Shown one piece after another: positions 35,133 through 46,275 of a DNA stretch of 64,000 nucleotides; positions within the stretch are counted from its first letter, which is position 1, and each line of letters starts with the position of its first letter. Below the pieces are notes generated by a model. The model was not told where the DNA came from, made no database searches, and saw only the letters and a program-made list of their open reading frames with translations. Source of the stretch: Brachionus rotundiformis (taxonomy: Eukaryota; Rotifera; Eurotatoria; Ploima; Brachionidae); contig JAESIW010000199.1 in the NCBI GenBank assembly GCA_016802295.1, positions 334,095 through 398,094 of the forward strand, given 5' to 3'. Both the position numbers and the translations under genes were made by a program.

Positions 35133-36655
35133 TTATTTACATGCAATCGACTGTTGGTCACTTGATTGAACTTGTTGCATATTAGGGGTTTGCTTCACGG
35201 AAATATTATACTTGAGTAATAAAGATCTAAGAATAACAGACTTGGTTCTTTTTTGGTACTCTTTGCCCATTCTGAGCGATTTTTCAAAAGTGACTGACCT
35301 CTGGTCGACATCTTTGGAGTACAAGATTTTATTTTGCGAGTCTATTCTGGCCTGAATTTGACCATCTAAAATCAACTGAATGAGCTCGTCTTCCAATGCT
35401 CCTGTTGAAGTGTTGAAAGCTGCAGACATCTTTCTTAGATCGGCCGACTTGTATGGACTGAAATACTGTCTCAGGGCTCGTTGTCTTATCCATGCATACA
35501 ATGTGTCAACATGTGGTGAAATGTACATGTCCAACAGCAAACAGTCTTTCATCTGATCCATCAATTTAAGGCAAATGGCGTATTTGGACTCGTTAAATTT
35601 GATTAAAATTTCGCGCACTTGTGGTTCAAGTTCCAAAAACGACTTGAACGAGCTTGACTGAATTACATGTGTTTGTAGTTCGCGTCGATCATAGGTTGCC
35701 AAAGCACATAGTGCACCATACACAGCCACATTATTAGGCGTTATTATCTTAGATAGATTAAAACAAGATTTATTTATATACAACTAATTAATTAATTAGT
35801 TAATACTTCATAGTAGTTAAAGCTTTCGATATGAGCGGCCAAAAAGCATTTGGCAGCTGATTTGTAGCGTTTTGAGTTGAGCTCGGCAAGGCCAGCTGCA
35901 CACTTTACCTTGCATGACCATGACATTTCTTCCTTGTTGTTCTCTGTGCCTAAACCACCTGCTTCTATTGTTGTTTCCACTTTATTCACATAGCTGAGAA
36001 CATTTGACCAATTTTGCATCAGAATGCTAATTTTGATTACGTTTAGGCAAAGATTGGCAATGTTTTTGTTATTAGAGCAGTAGTCACGTGATCTACAATA
36101 GCATTTTAGAGCATTGGTAAGATCGCCCATGTCCAAAAAATGGTCCCCTAAATCCTCTTGACCACGCCGAATACAGTCCTTGAAAGACAAAGACTTGGCT
36201 GACTTGAGATCAGTGTCCAATTTTTCCAGCTTCATGGCACCCTTTTTGTTGGTGCTTTCAACCCAATTGGAATCATAGCTAGGCATTGATGCCGACTGAG
36301 CCGAGGACTTGTTGATGGCATCGGTCAGCTGTTTGTGGACCGAAGAATACAATTGGGTGTTATGGGTTTCCATTACGTAGTTGAGAGCCAGCTTTAGGGC
36401 GTCGATTCGCAGTGTTGGACAATGCTCGGCCAGAAAGATGAGACGGAATATGCGCATGAGACCAGTGTAGCCAGACACATACATGTCCAAGTCTATTGAT
36501 GCATTGTTAATCTCAAAGTTAGGGTTGTATGACTGGACCACTGATGACAAGCCCGGTTGATTTGAAGTGCTGATGCTCAGGTTATTGTCATTGTCTGCAT
36601 CCATTTCGGCATCATCTATGGATACTACAACATTATTCATCAATTCACCATGCAT
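35133..36655 (-). CDS. GPS1: COP9 signalosome complex subunit 1
   Basis: CSN1, a scaffold subunit of the COP9 signalosome, which removes NEDD8 from cullin-RING ubiquitin ligases. Two exons, 35807..36655 and 35133..35747, with a 59-nt intron; 487 residues (human 491). The N-terminal half carries the helical repeat region, including YTGLMRIFRLIFLAEHCPTL and GDLTNALKCYCRSRDYC. The C-terminal half is strongly conserved through the PCI domain: NNVAVYGALCALATYDR, FLELEPQVREI, LLLDMYISPHVDTLY, QYFSPYKSADL, ILYSKDVDQRSVTFEKSL. The joining codon gives YYEIITPNNVAVYG, as expected for the family. The ATG at 36653-36655 starts a short acidic extension. The tail beyond the PCI domain is short and Gln-rich. 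Confidence 0.96.
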
Positions 36656-36908
36656 TTTTATTAAAATTTATCTCTAAAAATTCTTATTATTTTAATAATA
36701 AAAAAATTTATTTAAAATTTTCATAAAAAACCAAACATTTATTTAATTATGTCATATATTTGAAAATGTAAAATTTATTCATTAATTTATTAATTTGAAT
36801 ATTATCTTTAAAATTTAATACTCTAATTAACAGAGTACAGAAAACAAAGTTAAGATGATTTTAGATAACTAATTTTAAATCTTTTCAATCATAAAAATAA
36901 TTTTCTAA

Positions 36909-37085
36909 TTAATCAACTAGAACATTCATAGTTTTCAAAGAGTGTCTTCTTAGATTGTATCTTCTTGATTGAGGTTCAAAGCCTTTACAGAAGTTTTTTC
37001 CATTCTTTAGCTTGACAATCTCATAGCTATTTACTGTCTTATAAAATTGTACCAAGTCCTTTCGGGTCTTAGGTAAAAGGTAGCA
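36909..37085 (-). mobile_element. LINE reverse-transcriptase fragment
   Basis: The minus strand is open for about 50 codons: DLVQFYKTVNSYEIVKLKNG, then FEPQSRRYNLRRHSLK, then a stop. The aromatic FYK...NGxNFxxG...RRYNLRRHSLxL arrangement is the familiar segment of CR1/Daphne-like reverse transcriptases just before the FFTNRVVxxWNSLP block, which is missing here. It is a short 3'-truncated relic near the COP9 subunit gene promoter. Confidence 0.5.
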
Positions 37086-37667
37086 ATGGTTGCTAAGACT
37101 TTAGGTTTACCCGAATTTCTAAACTTTTGCACTGACTTTTATTTTTTATTTTTAGAGGAAGTTTTTTCATTATAAATATTTAAAAGTTAATTATATTTTT
37201 ATTCCGAGTGTCATATATCAAATTGTAGAGAAAAAAAAATTCTACAAATTAGTGTTTTTATTTTTTTTCTTTTGCACCTAATTTTTCGTAAAATACAACA
37301 AGTAAACAATTTAAGATAAATAAAATAGGCTGTCAATAAATTTCTTGACAAATTTTAATAAAATGCTGACAAAAAAAATAAAACTCGGACTTTTATTATA
37401 ATTAAATAACTTTTTCATAAAAAAGCGACAATTATAGATAAAATTTATCTAATATAAAAACAATTAACAATATTTGGTATGACTCAACAAAATCAATAAA
37501 TTACAGAATCAATTAATAAATAATTGACACTTTTAATTAAATGATAACTAAACTGTTACTCATCTAAATAATTGGAATTCTTTGAACACTTTGCTATAAA
37601 ACCTATCATAAAAACATATTTAAACTTTTAAATTAATATAATTTACTACAACTTAAAAATATTAAAA
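37086..37667. other. Left flank of the decayed MULE
   Basis: AT-rich, with no frame of interest. It contains AATTTCTAAACTTTTGCA at 37114-37131, repeated exactly and in the same orientation at 39147-39164 on the other side of the MULE remnant. Clear terminal inverted repeats were not found. Confidence 0.45.
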
Positions 37668-38950
37668 ATGGAACGAAGCGAAGTTACAAAATCGAATGAG
37701 AGCGTACTACTCAACCCAGATGACCAAACATTGGATGATGTTGATGAATTTCCATTTAAACATATTCTTAAGGCAAATTCTTCAAAACGTAAAAGGGCAG
37801 CTAATATCGAGTATCAGTTTCCAACGGAATTTGATGATATTATTTTGATGCAACAAAAAATTAAACAAGGCGAAATCAAATACCAGACAAAGACATAATT
37901 CGGTACTATTGTCGATTTATGAAACAAGGATGTCGAGCTGCTGTTTACCTGGAAATCTTAGACGAGAACAAAGGTCGATGTTTTGTTTCAGTCGACGACC
38001 ATTCGAACCACAACGAAAGTGCAAGTCAAAAACAAAGAGTCAGTGAAGAAGTTATGCAAAGAATCGAAGAACTCCATAACCTAGATTTTAAGCCACAAAA
38101 AATTATCAACCAATTGATACGTGAAGAAATGATTGTCGCGAAAATCTCGTTAGGTTCTGGTCCCAAATACGGTCTGAGGGTATCATTACTATCGATCGTA
38201 AAACAACCAAATCTGTCCAAATTAATAATAATAACTTAAAAGAGTATCATACGGAACCAATAATCGAAAACAGCGATCTTTTATATGCCTACGAGTGGAA
38301 TAAAAAATCAAAGCCGTTTCAACATATCAAGCATGATAATCAAGACTTGTATTCGGTTAAGAGCTGCAAAGATTTAGCTTTAACTCGTGAAGAATCCAAA
38401 TTATTTTTGTCTATGTTAGAAACAAAGCCATGGCAAAACTTTGACGAAATGATCTCTTCTATTAATTCAATCCGAATCATCACTGTTAATAAAGAAAACT
38501 GGAAATTAAGTACTTGTTCGTGTTGGTACTGGTTAAAAAACTACTACTGCTGTCACACTATCGCTTGTTGCTACAGACTTAGTAATATAATTACTTATTT
38601 ATTGTAAATCCTTAAAATAAACTTTTGTATTTTAGAATTGATGAATTTCAATAGTACAAAAACGAGGCGCCAAAAAGAGAACAAGACCATGTCTTCAATT
38701 ACAACCTTCTGATTGTGTCCAAGACAAAGTAAATGCTATTTTAGAATCTGACTCTTCATCAGATGACGATGAGCCAAACCCAAGATCAGCAAAAAAACAA
38801 AAAACAAATCCACCTTGTCCAAGTAATGATAATCAGTTATGTCCTAAGTGTAATACGCTAATGAAAAAAAAAAGAGGCTTTTATTGTCCAAACGGTTGTA
38901 CCAAAAAAAAAATAGTTCTTTTTTATTATTTTTTATCTTTTTTTCAATAA
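37668..38950 (+). pseudogene. Decayed, internally deleted MULE-type DNA transposon
   Basis: Four coding pieces in three frames. First, 37668-37898, acidic N-terminus. Second, from about 37880, an RYYCRFMKQGCRA...DHSNHN segment, a FLYWCH/WRKY-like zinc finger (Cys-x6-Cys then His-x2-His). Third, 38262-38607, LYSVKSCKDLAL and STCSCWYWLKNYYCCHTIAC, a SWIM zinc finger. Fourth, 38640-38950, KRGAKKRTRPCLQ, an acidic Ser stretch and a C-terminal zinc ribbon (CPKC...CPNGC). FLYWCH-type finger, transposase and SWIM finger is the order in Mutator-like transposases. Here the DDE core between finger and SWIM is deleted to almost nothing and frames are broken. It is non-functional but still carries its DNA-binding parts. 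Confidence 0.75.
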
Positions 38951-40488
38951 AATTGACGGTTTTTTTAAAGAATCTGAAATAAACTTTTTTTGTTCATTTT
39001 TTATTTGATTTATTTTTTATTATAAAATAAAAAAGTTTAATATAAAAGTTGTCTTTCATTGTATAAAAATATTTTTTTATTACTAAATTAGTCAGGAGTT
39101 TACTAAAATTGTTATCTGAAAATATTAGCAGTCAATAAAATAACCAATTTCTAAACTTTTGCAACATACTGCATATTCTATTTGAATGGTTGGTCGAATT
39201 GAGACCTAGCAAGGGATGTGTACAAAAGTTTAATGTAACCTGCGTTCTTAAGTTTAAAAGCACCATAATTGACTACAATTAAAAAAAAGTGCGGTGTTGG
39301 TATGGTTGACAGAATGACTAGATTATATTCAGTTCCAGCTAGACGCTGGCCTGTCCAATCTAATAATAATATAATAATATATATAAGCTACAGCAAGACG
39401 AGAAACCATAGGCTTCTTGCACATAAAAAATAGTCTTTAAATTTTTAGTTCAAAATAAGAGTTAAGATTCTGGATAGAAAAAGCTTTAAGAGAGAAATTT
39501 TATAAATAAATGCTCGTCTTCAAGATAGTTGACTAAACCGGAAGACATCGCATCCATTCTTGAACTTGTTGACGGAGTAATCTTTTAAATTTCTTGTACT
39601 AGCAGCATTAGTTAACAGTTTAAATTAAAACTGAAGTCCAAAAGCCAAACGTTCAGCTTGTCAATATAATTTTGTTATAAGAATAAGGCAAATGAAATAT
39701 GTGATAAATCAAGTTGGAATTAGGAAATTAATTTTTCAAATAAAAAAAATTAAAAAAAAAATTTTATTCAGTTTTTTGCCTTTTATTAATGCCAAATCCA
39801 AACTAAAAACTTAATTTTGAAATTTAGGTATTAATGACGCGTTTATTTTTGACTTTTGGGTTTAAAAATGCACCTAGACCTAACGTTTTGATTCAGGCAT
39901 TACTGCATTACTGGCGGTAATGCGTTTCTGAAGTCAATCGTGTCTCTAATACATTCATGGATAGCTGTTTGACCAAGATCTACAGCCATCTGCTACACGA
40001 AACACTTCTTGATTCGAATTATCAAGTTATCTGTTTTACTTTTTGAAAAATTTTTGCTTTTGGTGAAAGGAATGACATTTGATTTGCCATCTTTATTCTT
40101 AAATAAAAGGTTGACAATAACAAGCTTGCAGTAATCTGAATTTTTTTTATACATTAAACAATTATAAATTAGTTCATAAATTCTCTCTAATTTTGAATAA
40201 TTTTTATGAAGCTTCCAACGAAGCCAAGTGAGCTTGATGAAGAGATAATTTTATTATGTAATGATTTTTTTTTTGAATCAAAAGTAAATGAGATTTCTTT
40301 AAAAATCACTTCGGCAATTTTTTTTTATATCAATCAATAGAAAGCCTACTCTATAATATTCATAACTTATAATAAAATCATGAATTGATTTTAATTAGCT
40401 ATTAATTGATAGCTATTAAAATTTAAATAGGTTTTAATGAGGAAAAAAAATTTATTAATTTTGGTCAAATATAAAGCAAAATATTTGA
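38951..40488. other. Intergenic sequence right of the MULE
   Basis: Includes the second copy of the 18-bp direct repeat (39147-39164). The segments at about 39180-39420 and 39830-40030 are less AT-rich than the surroundings and look like old repeat material, but no reading frame was recognisable. GCATTACTGGCGGTAATGC at about 39900-39920 is a short hairpin. Confidence 0.45.
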
Positions 40489-41273
40489 TTAAGAGTGGTT
40501 ATGTTTGCGATTACATATTAAAAAGATAGCAGCACCATCTTGTCGAATGAATATGGCCTTAACTCGGCATCGATTCTTGCGCTTATGGCACTCGAAATAG
40601 TATTTTTTATTAATCATTGAATTATACTTCTTAATAAAGCAAAATTTATGCTCTGGATAGTGTCGTACCAAGGTTTGCTTGGCATACTCCAAAAAATCCT
40701 CATCGCTCTTGAATTCATCTTTTATCTGTTCCACTAATTCATTTTCTTTAGTCAACTTTTTTTAGTAAAAAAAAATTTATATTTTGTAATAGATAAAAAA
40801 TATTAATTTACATAATGAATAGTTTTTTTCATATTAAACCTTTCACTTTTAGGCTTTGTATTATCTAAGTCTATCTCTTCGCTCTTAAACTCCATCTCTT
40901 CATCTTCATCACAATTGCTCATGTCGGACGCTGACTTTAGTCCGTCTTCTTAAAAAATAACAATAAAAATATAAACAGACAAATAGTAAATAATTACTCT
41001 ACCGCTGGAGTTGGTCTTGTACTTGAGTTTGATGGAATGGTAAAAATTGACTGAGCAATTTGGCTCAGAAGAAGACCCCGGAAACTCGCCTGATAGTATG
41101 GCTTCATGTAGTTTGGCAGTGTCGGCAGTGAGCTTGAATCTTGCCACAAATTTGTCCATTATATCGACCACATTTTCGAAATCTTGGTAATTTTCAAATT
41201 TGGATACGAATTTTTTAAACTCACTTTCCAAGTCTAAAGAGCTCATTTTTTGATAAAAATAATCATTCATCAT
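40489..41273 (-). CDS. Small protein with C-terminal FLYWCH/WRKY-like zinc finger
   Basis: Three exons: 41003..41273, 40812..40948, 40489..40755; introns 54 and 56 nt; 224 residues with exact phase closure. Residues 1-90 form a helical segment that I do not recognise (LESEFKKFVSKFENYQDFEN). Residues about 91-136 are acidic and Ser-rich. The C-terminal part has KQTLVRHYPEHKF and then CHKRKNRC (Cys192-x6-Cys199), Cys217, His221 and His223, with the protein ending one residue after HNH. This is a Cys/His pattern of the FLYWCH/WRKY-GCM1 type, a DNA-binding fold often carried by MULE and hAT transposases. A decayed MULE with the same Cys-x6-Cys finger lies 1.5 kb away. Function is unknown; a transcription factor derived from a transposase is a reasonable guess. 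Confidence 0.6.
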
Positions 41274-41767
41274 AATAATTATTTTTCAAATGATATCAAT
41301 TGTTCTGCTTTGTTGATTTTAAAATTCAAAAATAATATCTTTACTAATTATTAAATTATTTTTAATTTTGCAAATTGGGCAGAAAATAGATGGAAAAAAG
41401 AAGGTGTTTGGGATTAGAATATTATTATTTTTATTATTTAAATTAAATCATTAAGATTTTACAATTTTAGTTAATTTTATAAAATTTTATTCATTTTTCT
41501 TTTGTAAATTTAAATATTTAATCTGTAAATAATTTGCAAAAAAGATATAAAAAGATAATTAATTAGTCGGGTACAATTTTCTAAAAACAACACTAAAATT
41601 CATATCTTCTAGACTAGTTTTAAATTATAATTTTATTGATCTAATAATTTCTACAACTAAAATTCAAAGACAATTAATTTAACTACAAATACTAAAAAAA
41701 TTAAATTGTTTAAAATTATCTGTATTTTATTAGATTAAAAATATTTGGGAAAATACGAACAACAAAT
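41274..41767. other. AT-rich intergenic sequence
   Basis: About 490 bp holding the promoter of the zinc-finger gene and the 3' flank of gamma-SNAP. No other feature seen. Confidence 0.5.
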
Positions 41768-42825
41768 TTATAAAAGACCATCTGGGAACTCTTCTTCAGC
41801 ATTTTGGCTATTTTCCGCTACATCTGAATGACTAAAATTTGCCTCACTTTGCTCTCCGGCCGTCCTGTGCTCTTGTATAGAGGACAACCATTCTTTGCTC
41901 TTAATTATTTTATTAGCTATCTTTAACGCTTCATTATCGACTGCATAGCTTAGATAATTTTTTATCAAGTTTTTAAACTTTTCGTCATCTTTTTCTTCAT
42001 AAATCTCCAATAATTCATCAGCACGACAAGATAGGGAAAATCTTAGTTTCATTTTTTCCAAATAGTTTTTGGCGCTGACCCAGTCATCTTTGCTCAAGTG
42101 AACCAAGCAAACAGTTAGTATATACCTAATTATTTGCTCTGATGTTCCAATTTTTTCCAACAAGTCCAAAGAGCTGTCAATAAGCTCGATTGATTCGGTG
42201 TAGTTTTCAATCTTAAGAGCCAGATTCACAGCATTCTCGTACATTGTTACCAATTGATGATTTTTGTCCTCTACTTCGCCAACTTGGATTGCTCTTTTGA
42301 CCAGTTTGAGACTTGATTCTGGATCTGTATTTTTGAGCATACTTCAAAAAATAAATCCTCTTAAACCATTCTTAAATATAGTTAAAAAAAATACCTGGCT
42401 CCTCTTTCCAACAAGATGCCAGCCGAATCACGAGTACCATTCAGTATCATCAATTCAGCTGATTTGTAAAATGAATCATAAACTAGCGGATAGCTCTTTG
42501 TTTCATTAGCTACAAGTCCCACTTGTTCATATTGTCTTGGAAATAATATTTTATTGGAAATAATGTGACCATTTAAGCAATGAATTTACTTGGCAGCGCT
42601 GAAATAAGCGTTGCTTTGTTCGAAACATTGGGCTGCTTTTTGGAAAGTCTGGATTGCATTCTGAAAATCTTTGGCAGTTTTGAAGCAAGTGGCTGCTTTG
42701 GAGTATGCGTCGGCCGCTGTGTCCAAATCTGGCTTTCGCTTGAACAATGATGTCTTCATGGCTTTGGCCGCTTCGGACAGCAACTCGTTGCCTTCGGCAA
42801 TCTTCTTTTTACTCAAAGAATCCAT
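41768..42825 (-). CDS. NAPG: Gamma-soluble NSF attachment protein
   Basis: SNAP-family adaptor that recruits the ATPase NSF to SNARE complexes for disassembly, on the cytosolic face of endomembranes. Three exons: 42590..42825, 42395..42535, 41768..42341; introns 54 and 53 nt; 316 residues (human 312). The N-terminus ALxxAxKxMKTSLFKRKPDLDTAADAY-like region is the gamma-type start, followed by TPR-like helical repeats (AATCFKTAKDFQNAIQTF, AGILLERGASML, RAIQVGEVEDKN). The short acidic C-terminus ends FPDGLL; human gamma-SNAP ends YSGGLC, while alpha-SNAP ends differently. It is divergently arranged with the SKICH gene across 809 bp. Confidence 0.92.
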
Positions 42826-43634
42826 TTTATTTTATTTCAGCTCAAAATTAAACTAAATTTTAGATTAATTTTTTTCATAAATTATCCAAAATTATTTTAA
42901 AAAATTCTAATAATTAATTGTCAATTGCAAAATGTTTATATTTTGTTTCGATTAAATTTTTCTAATGATTTTAATAAAAAATTATCTTTAATTTTAATTG
43001 GACATAATTGTATTAAAATAATATTATTAAATTTTATCTTCTTTTTTCTTTAATCTTGAGTCACAAGTCTTGCTTCTAAATTTAAAATAGATAATTCTAA
43101 TTAATTATTTGAAAAAAATTATTGATATTTGATCATATCTAGGAATTCTGATTTTAATTTAATCATTTTAATTATTAAATATATTAATTCAAATTTATAA
43201 CAAAATTTCTAATTAAATATGAATTTGTCATCTTTTTTATCTTATATCATCTTCTATTATAAAACTTTTGATAAAAAGCCTAGTTTTTGTTGACTCAATG
43301 TTAGAAAAAAATTTACAGATAAATAATGATTATACCAAGATATAAAAAATTGCCAAGTCTTAATTTAATCTTTTTAAAATGGGCTAATTATTTTTAATTT
43401 TTTTAATTTTTGCTTAAAAAAAAGACTAAAAAAATTCAAATTTAAGAATTCTCGTGCAACTTAATTATAATTTTATCATGAACACCTAGCCTCCCTCCAC
43501 TTCTAAAATATCTTGCATGCATTCTTTCAAATTATAATGATTCATTAGGATCTAAATATATTAAAAAGCAAAGTTTTTTCTTTTCGGAAAGCATTTATTT
43601 AAAAGCGAAATTAAATTTTAAAAACAAGTTAAAC
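42826..43634. promoter_or_regulatory. Divergent intergenic region (gamma-SNAP / SKICH gene)
   Basis: The two start codons face away from each other across 809 bp, so both promoters must lie here. The sequence is AT-rich without a clear TATA box, CpG cluster or repeat. CTTCTTTTTTCTTTAATC-like pyrimidine tracts occur near 43040. Whether it acts as one bidirectional promoter or two separate ones cannot be told from sequence. Confidence 0.45.
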
Positions 43635-45541
43635 ATGGAAGATATTGTGTTGGTCCAGAGCCAGGACTATGCCCAAGTGGTGTTCGATGAGCTGAACGAG
43701 AGCTACCCGGAGAACCAGGACTTGGAGTGTGTGTTCACTTTGAATGAGTTGGTAAAAGTAGAGCCGGCCGATTGGGTGGGCATATACAAAGTTGGATTCA
43801 CCAATTGTAGGGACTACGTGTGCAAGAAGGAAATAAATGGCCAAGAGGTCAGTGAGCTCAGAGCCAAAGTTGTATTCGGTGAGGAGGAGATTCCGCGAGA
43901 TGATGGCGAATTCTACCAGTTTGTGTTTGTTTCGCAGTCAAAGCAGATCCGTGGTGCGTCCATTCCGTTCCAAATCAAGAAGAGACACTTGTCCGATTTC
44001 ATTGAAATCGAAGACCAAGAGGCCATCATCTACAAATCGAAGGAGTCGGCCATGAACGAGACCCTCACTGAAATGAGACAAAAGTTCGACCATCTTAACG
44101 CTGCCAACGACAGCTATGCCAAACTGATCAAAGAAAACGAAGAGGTCATTTCTTGTTTAAAAGACGAGCTCTCTTCGGTTAAGCTCAGATGCCTCAAGGT
44201 TACCATGGACAACGACAGACTCGCCTACACCCTGAAAACAAAAACAGATAATCTTAAAACTTTACAAGACCAGCTGTCCGCTTTGGTCAAAGAAAACTCC
44301 GACCTACAGTCCAACTTTCAAAACTTACAAAATGTACTTGACCACTAAATAAATAATTTATTTATTTATATGAAGATAATTTTTTTAAAATTAATTTAAA
44401 GGAGCGATCCGACTTGGAAAAGCAAGTCAGAGAGCAAATAGATGAATTGGAAAAGTTGAGAGATCAGCTGAACCGTAATGAACAAGTGGTGTTGGAGCAG
44501 ACGAGAACAATTCAGTCTATAGTTGGCGAAAAGGACAACTTGGCAAACACAGTGACCAAAATACTAGACGAAAAAGCAGACATAGAGACCAATTATAAGA
44601 ATTTAATGCAAGAATTTACCATGTGCAAGGACAAGCTAATGGCTGCCGAGCAGTGTAAAGAAATGTTGCGCTCTCAGCTAACTGTGACATCAGATGAATT
44701 GGCCGAGTCCAGCGCCAAAAATGCCGAGCTCAACAATCAAATAGCAGACTATTTGGCAAAGTGCAAAAATTCTGATTTGAACATGGCTGACTTAAATGAG
44801 AAAATTGAATCGCTCAAAGCTGGCTACGAGAACAAATTGAATGAAGTAAATGGTTCATATTATGCATTGAAATTGGCACATGGTCACTTGGAAACCAGAC
44901 TGAGAGCACAGGACAAGGACAGCGAAAAACTAAGGCAAGAAAATGAAGAGCTCAAGGACAGAGTTAGAGCTGGTGGCAAAGAGTATACCAAGTTGTTCGA
45001 AAAGTACCGCTTGTTAAAGAACAAACAATTCAACCATGATTTGAATGTGTACACGGACTTGTGCGGCAATGAGTTGATAATGAAGCGTGGCGAGTCGATT
45101 TCGACCGATTCGGCCATACAGGAAAAGAGCCAGTCGCGTGTATCATCGGCTGACATAGAGAACACTCTTTTGGACGCATTGCTCAACTCTTCGCTGAACA
45201 ATCAGCCCCAGAAGAGCACCAGCACTGCAGTGGGTGTAGTGAACATGAGGGAACAATTTGGCAAAAGCTCGCCAGACAAGGAAACAATGTCCGATGATGG
45301 GCTCAATCATGAGCAGAGCAGACATGGCGATGGCCAATTGGAAACTGATGCCAATTGTGTCATTCAATCGTGTGACATGTGTGACTATGTTTTTCCAACT
45401 GGTGCAGCAATACAGGACGTTGAAAGACACTACAGCGAGAAGCACTACGGACCATCGTGTCCAGTTTGCTGTCTCAACTTTAGGAAAGGATATCCACAGA
45501 GCGAATTTGAAAAACATGTCAATGAACACTTTCCCAATTAA
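43635..45541 (+). CDS. SKICH-coiled-coil-zinc finger protein (CALCOCO/TAX1BP1 family)
   Basis: Member of the family that in vertebrates includes TAX1BP1, NDP52 (CALCOCO2) and CALCOCO1, cargo receptors in selective autophagy. Two exons, 43635..44333 and 44402..45541, with a 68-nt intron; 612 residues. The SKICH domain (about 12-125) has VVFDELNESYPENQDLECVF and DWVGIYKVGFTNCRDYV, close to the family consensus. Residues about 140-460 are a long coiled coil rich in Glu, Lys and Leu. At the C-terminus are two UBZ/C2H2-like fingers: Cys557, Cys560, His576, His581 and Cys586, Cys589, His605, His609. The second ends FEKHVNEHF like the TAX1BP1/CALCOCO fingers that bind ubiquitin. The single invertebrate copy probably predates the vertebrate paralogues, so no one paralogue name applies. 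Confidence 0.9.
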
Positions 45542-46061
45542 AATTTTTAATTTTATTTTTTAATTATTTAATAATTTCCAAACTTTTTATACAATTTCCG
45601 AAGCGGTTCTTATGTTTATAGTATATGAAGTTTTTTCTTTAATCTTTATTAATATTAATATATATACATGATTTTTTTTCTTTTTGATGTATTTAAGGTT
45701 TTTGTTATAAATTGTCAACGCATCAAATTAAGATTTTCATTTGCCTTATACTTTTAATTACAAGTAGATTTAATTTTAATAAAACTTTGAATATTTTGCC
45801 AATTTAAATGGCCAAATTTAAGTTTTTATTCAGACTTAAATTTCAATTAATCTAACGGACGAAGGGTTTAGACGCATAAAACAAAATAATAAAGCATAAA
45901 AATTAGACCATTGCATAATAAATAAAAAGTTAAGTTGTTTTGTTTTTTATTTAAGTTCCAAAGCGATACCGCTATTCAGTCTGAACGAGAGAAACAAATA
46001 GTTTTACTGAAAAGAAAATACATTTCATCAAAACTTTTCTATAAGAGCTCTAGTATCTGAA
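45542..46061. other. AT-rich 3' flank of the SKICH gene
   Basis: AT-rich, with several AATAAA-like words after the stop codon. No gene seen. Confidence 0.5.
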
Positions 46062-46275
46062 ATGACTCAAGTTACTGATGTAACCAACCAAGTTGATCTG
46101 GTCGTTTTAAATTCAGAAACTGATGAACCAACAAGAAGAAGAGGTCGTTTACCTAAACGTAAAGATAATGTTAATTTTTTTAATACTGAAGAAATTTAAT
46201 TAAAAAAAGACGTGGTCGACCACCAAAGACCAAATCAGCTTTGAATACTGATTATATTATATTTGCTTTATGATA
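46062..46275 (+). pseudogene. AT-hook-bearing ORF remnant
   Basis: A 45-codon ORF (46062-46199) contains RRRGRLPKR. A +1-shifted continuation (46200-46275) contains KRRGRPPKTK and then ends at TGA. Both are AT-hook cores (Arg-Gly-Arg-Pro or near) that bind the minor groove of AT-rich DNA. The break between them, the small size and the lack of flanking exons suggest a decayed transposon tail or retrocopy rather than a gene. A 1-nt sequencing error joining the two would still give only about 70 codons. Confidence 0.35.
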
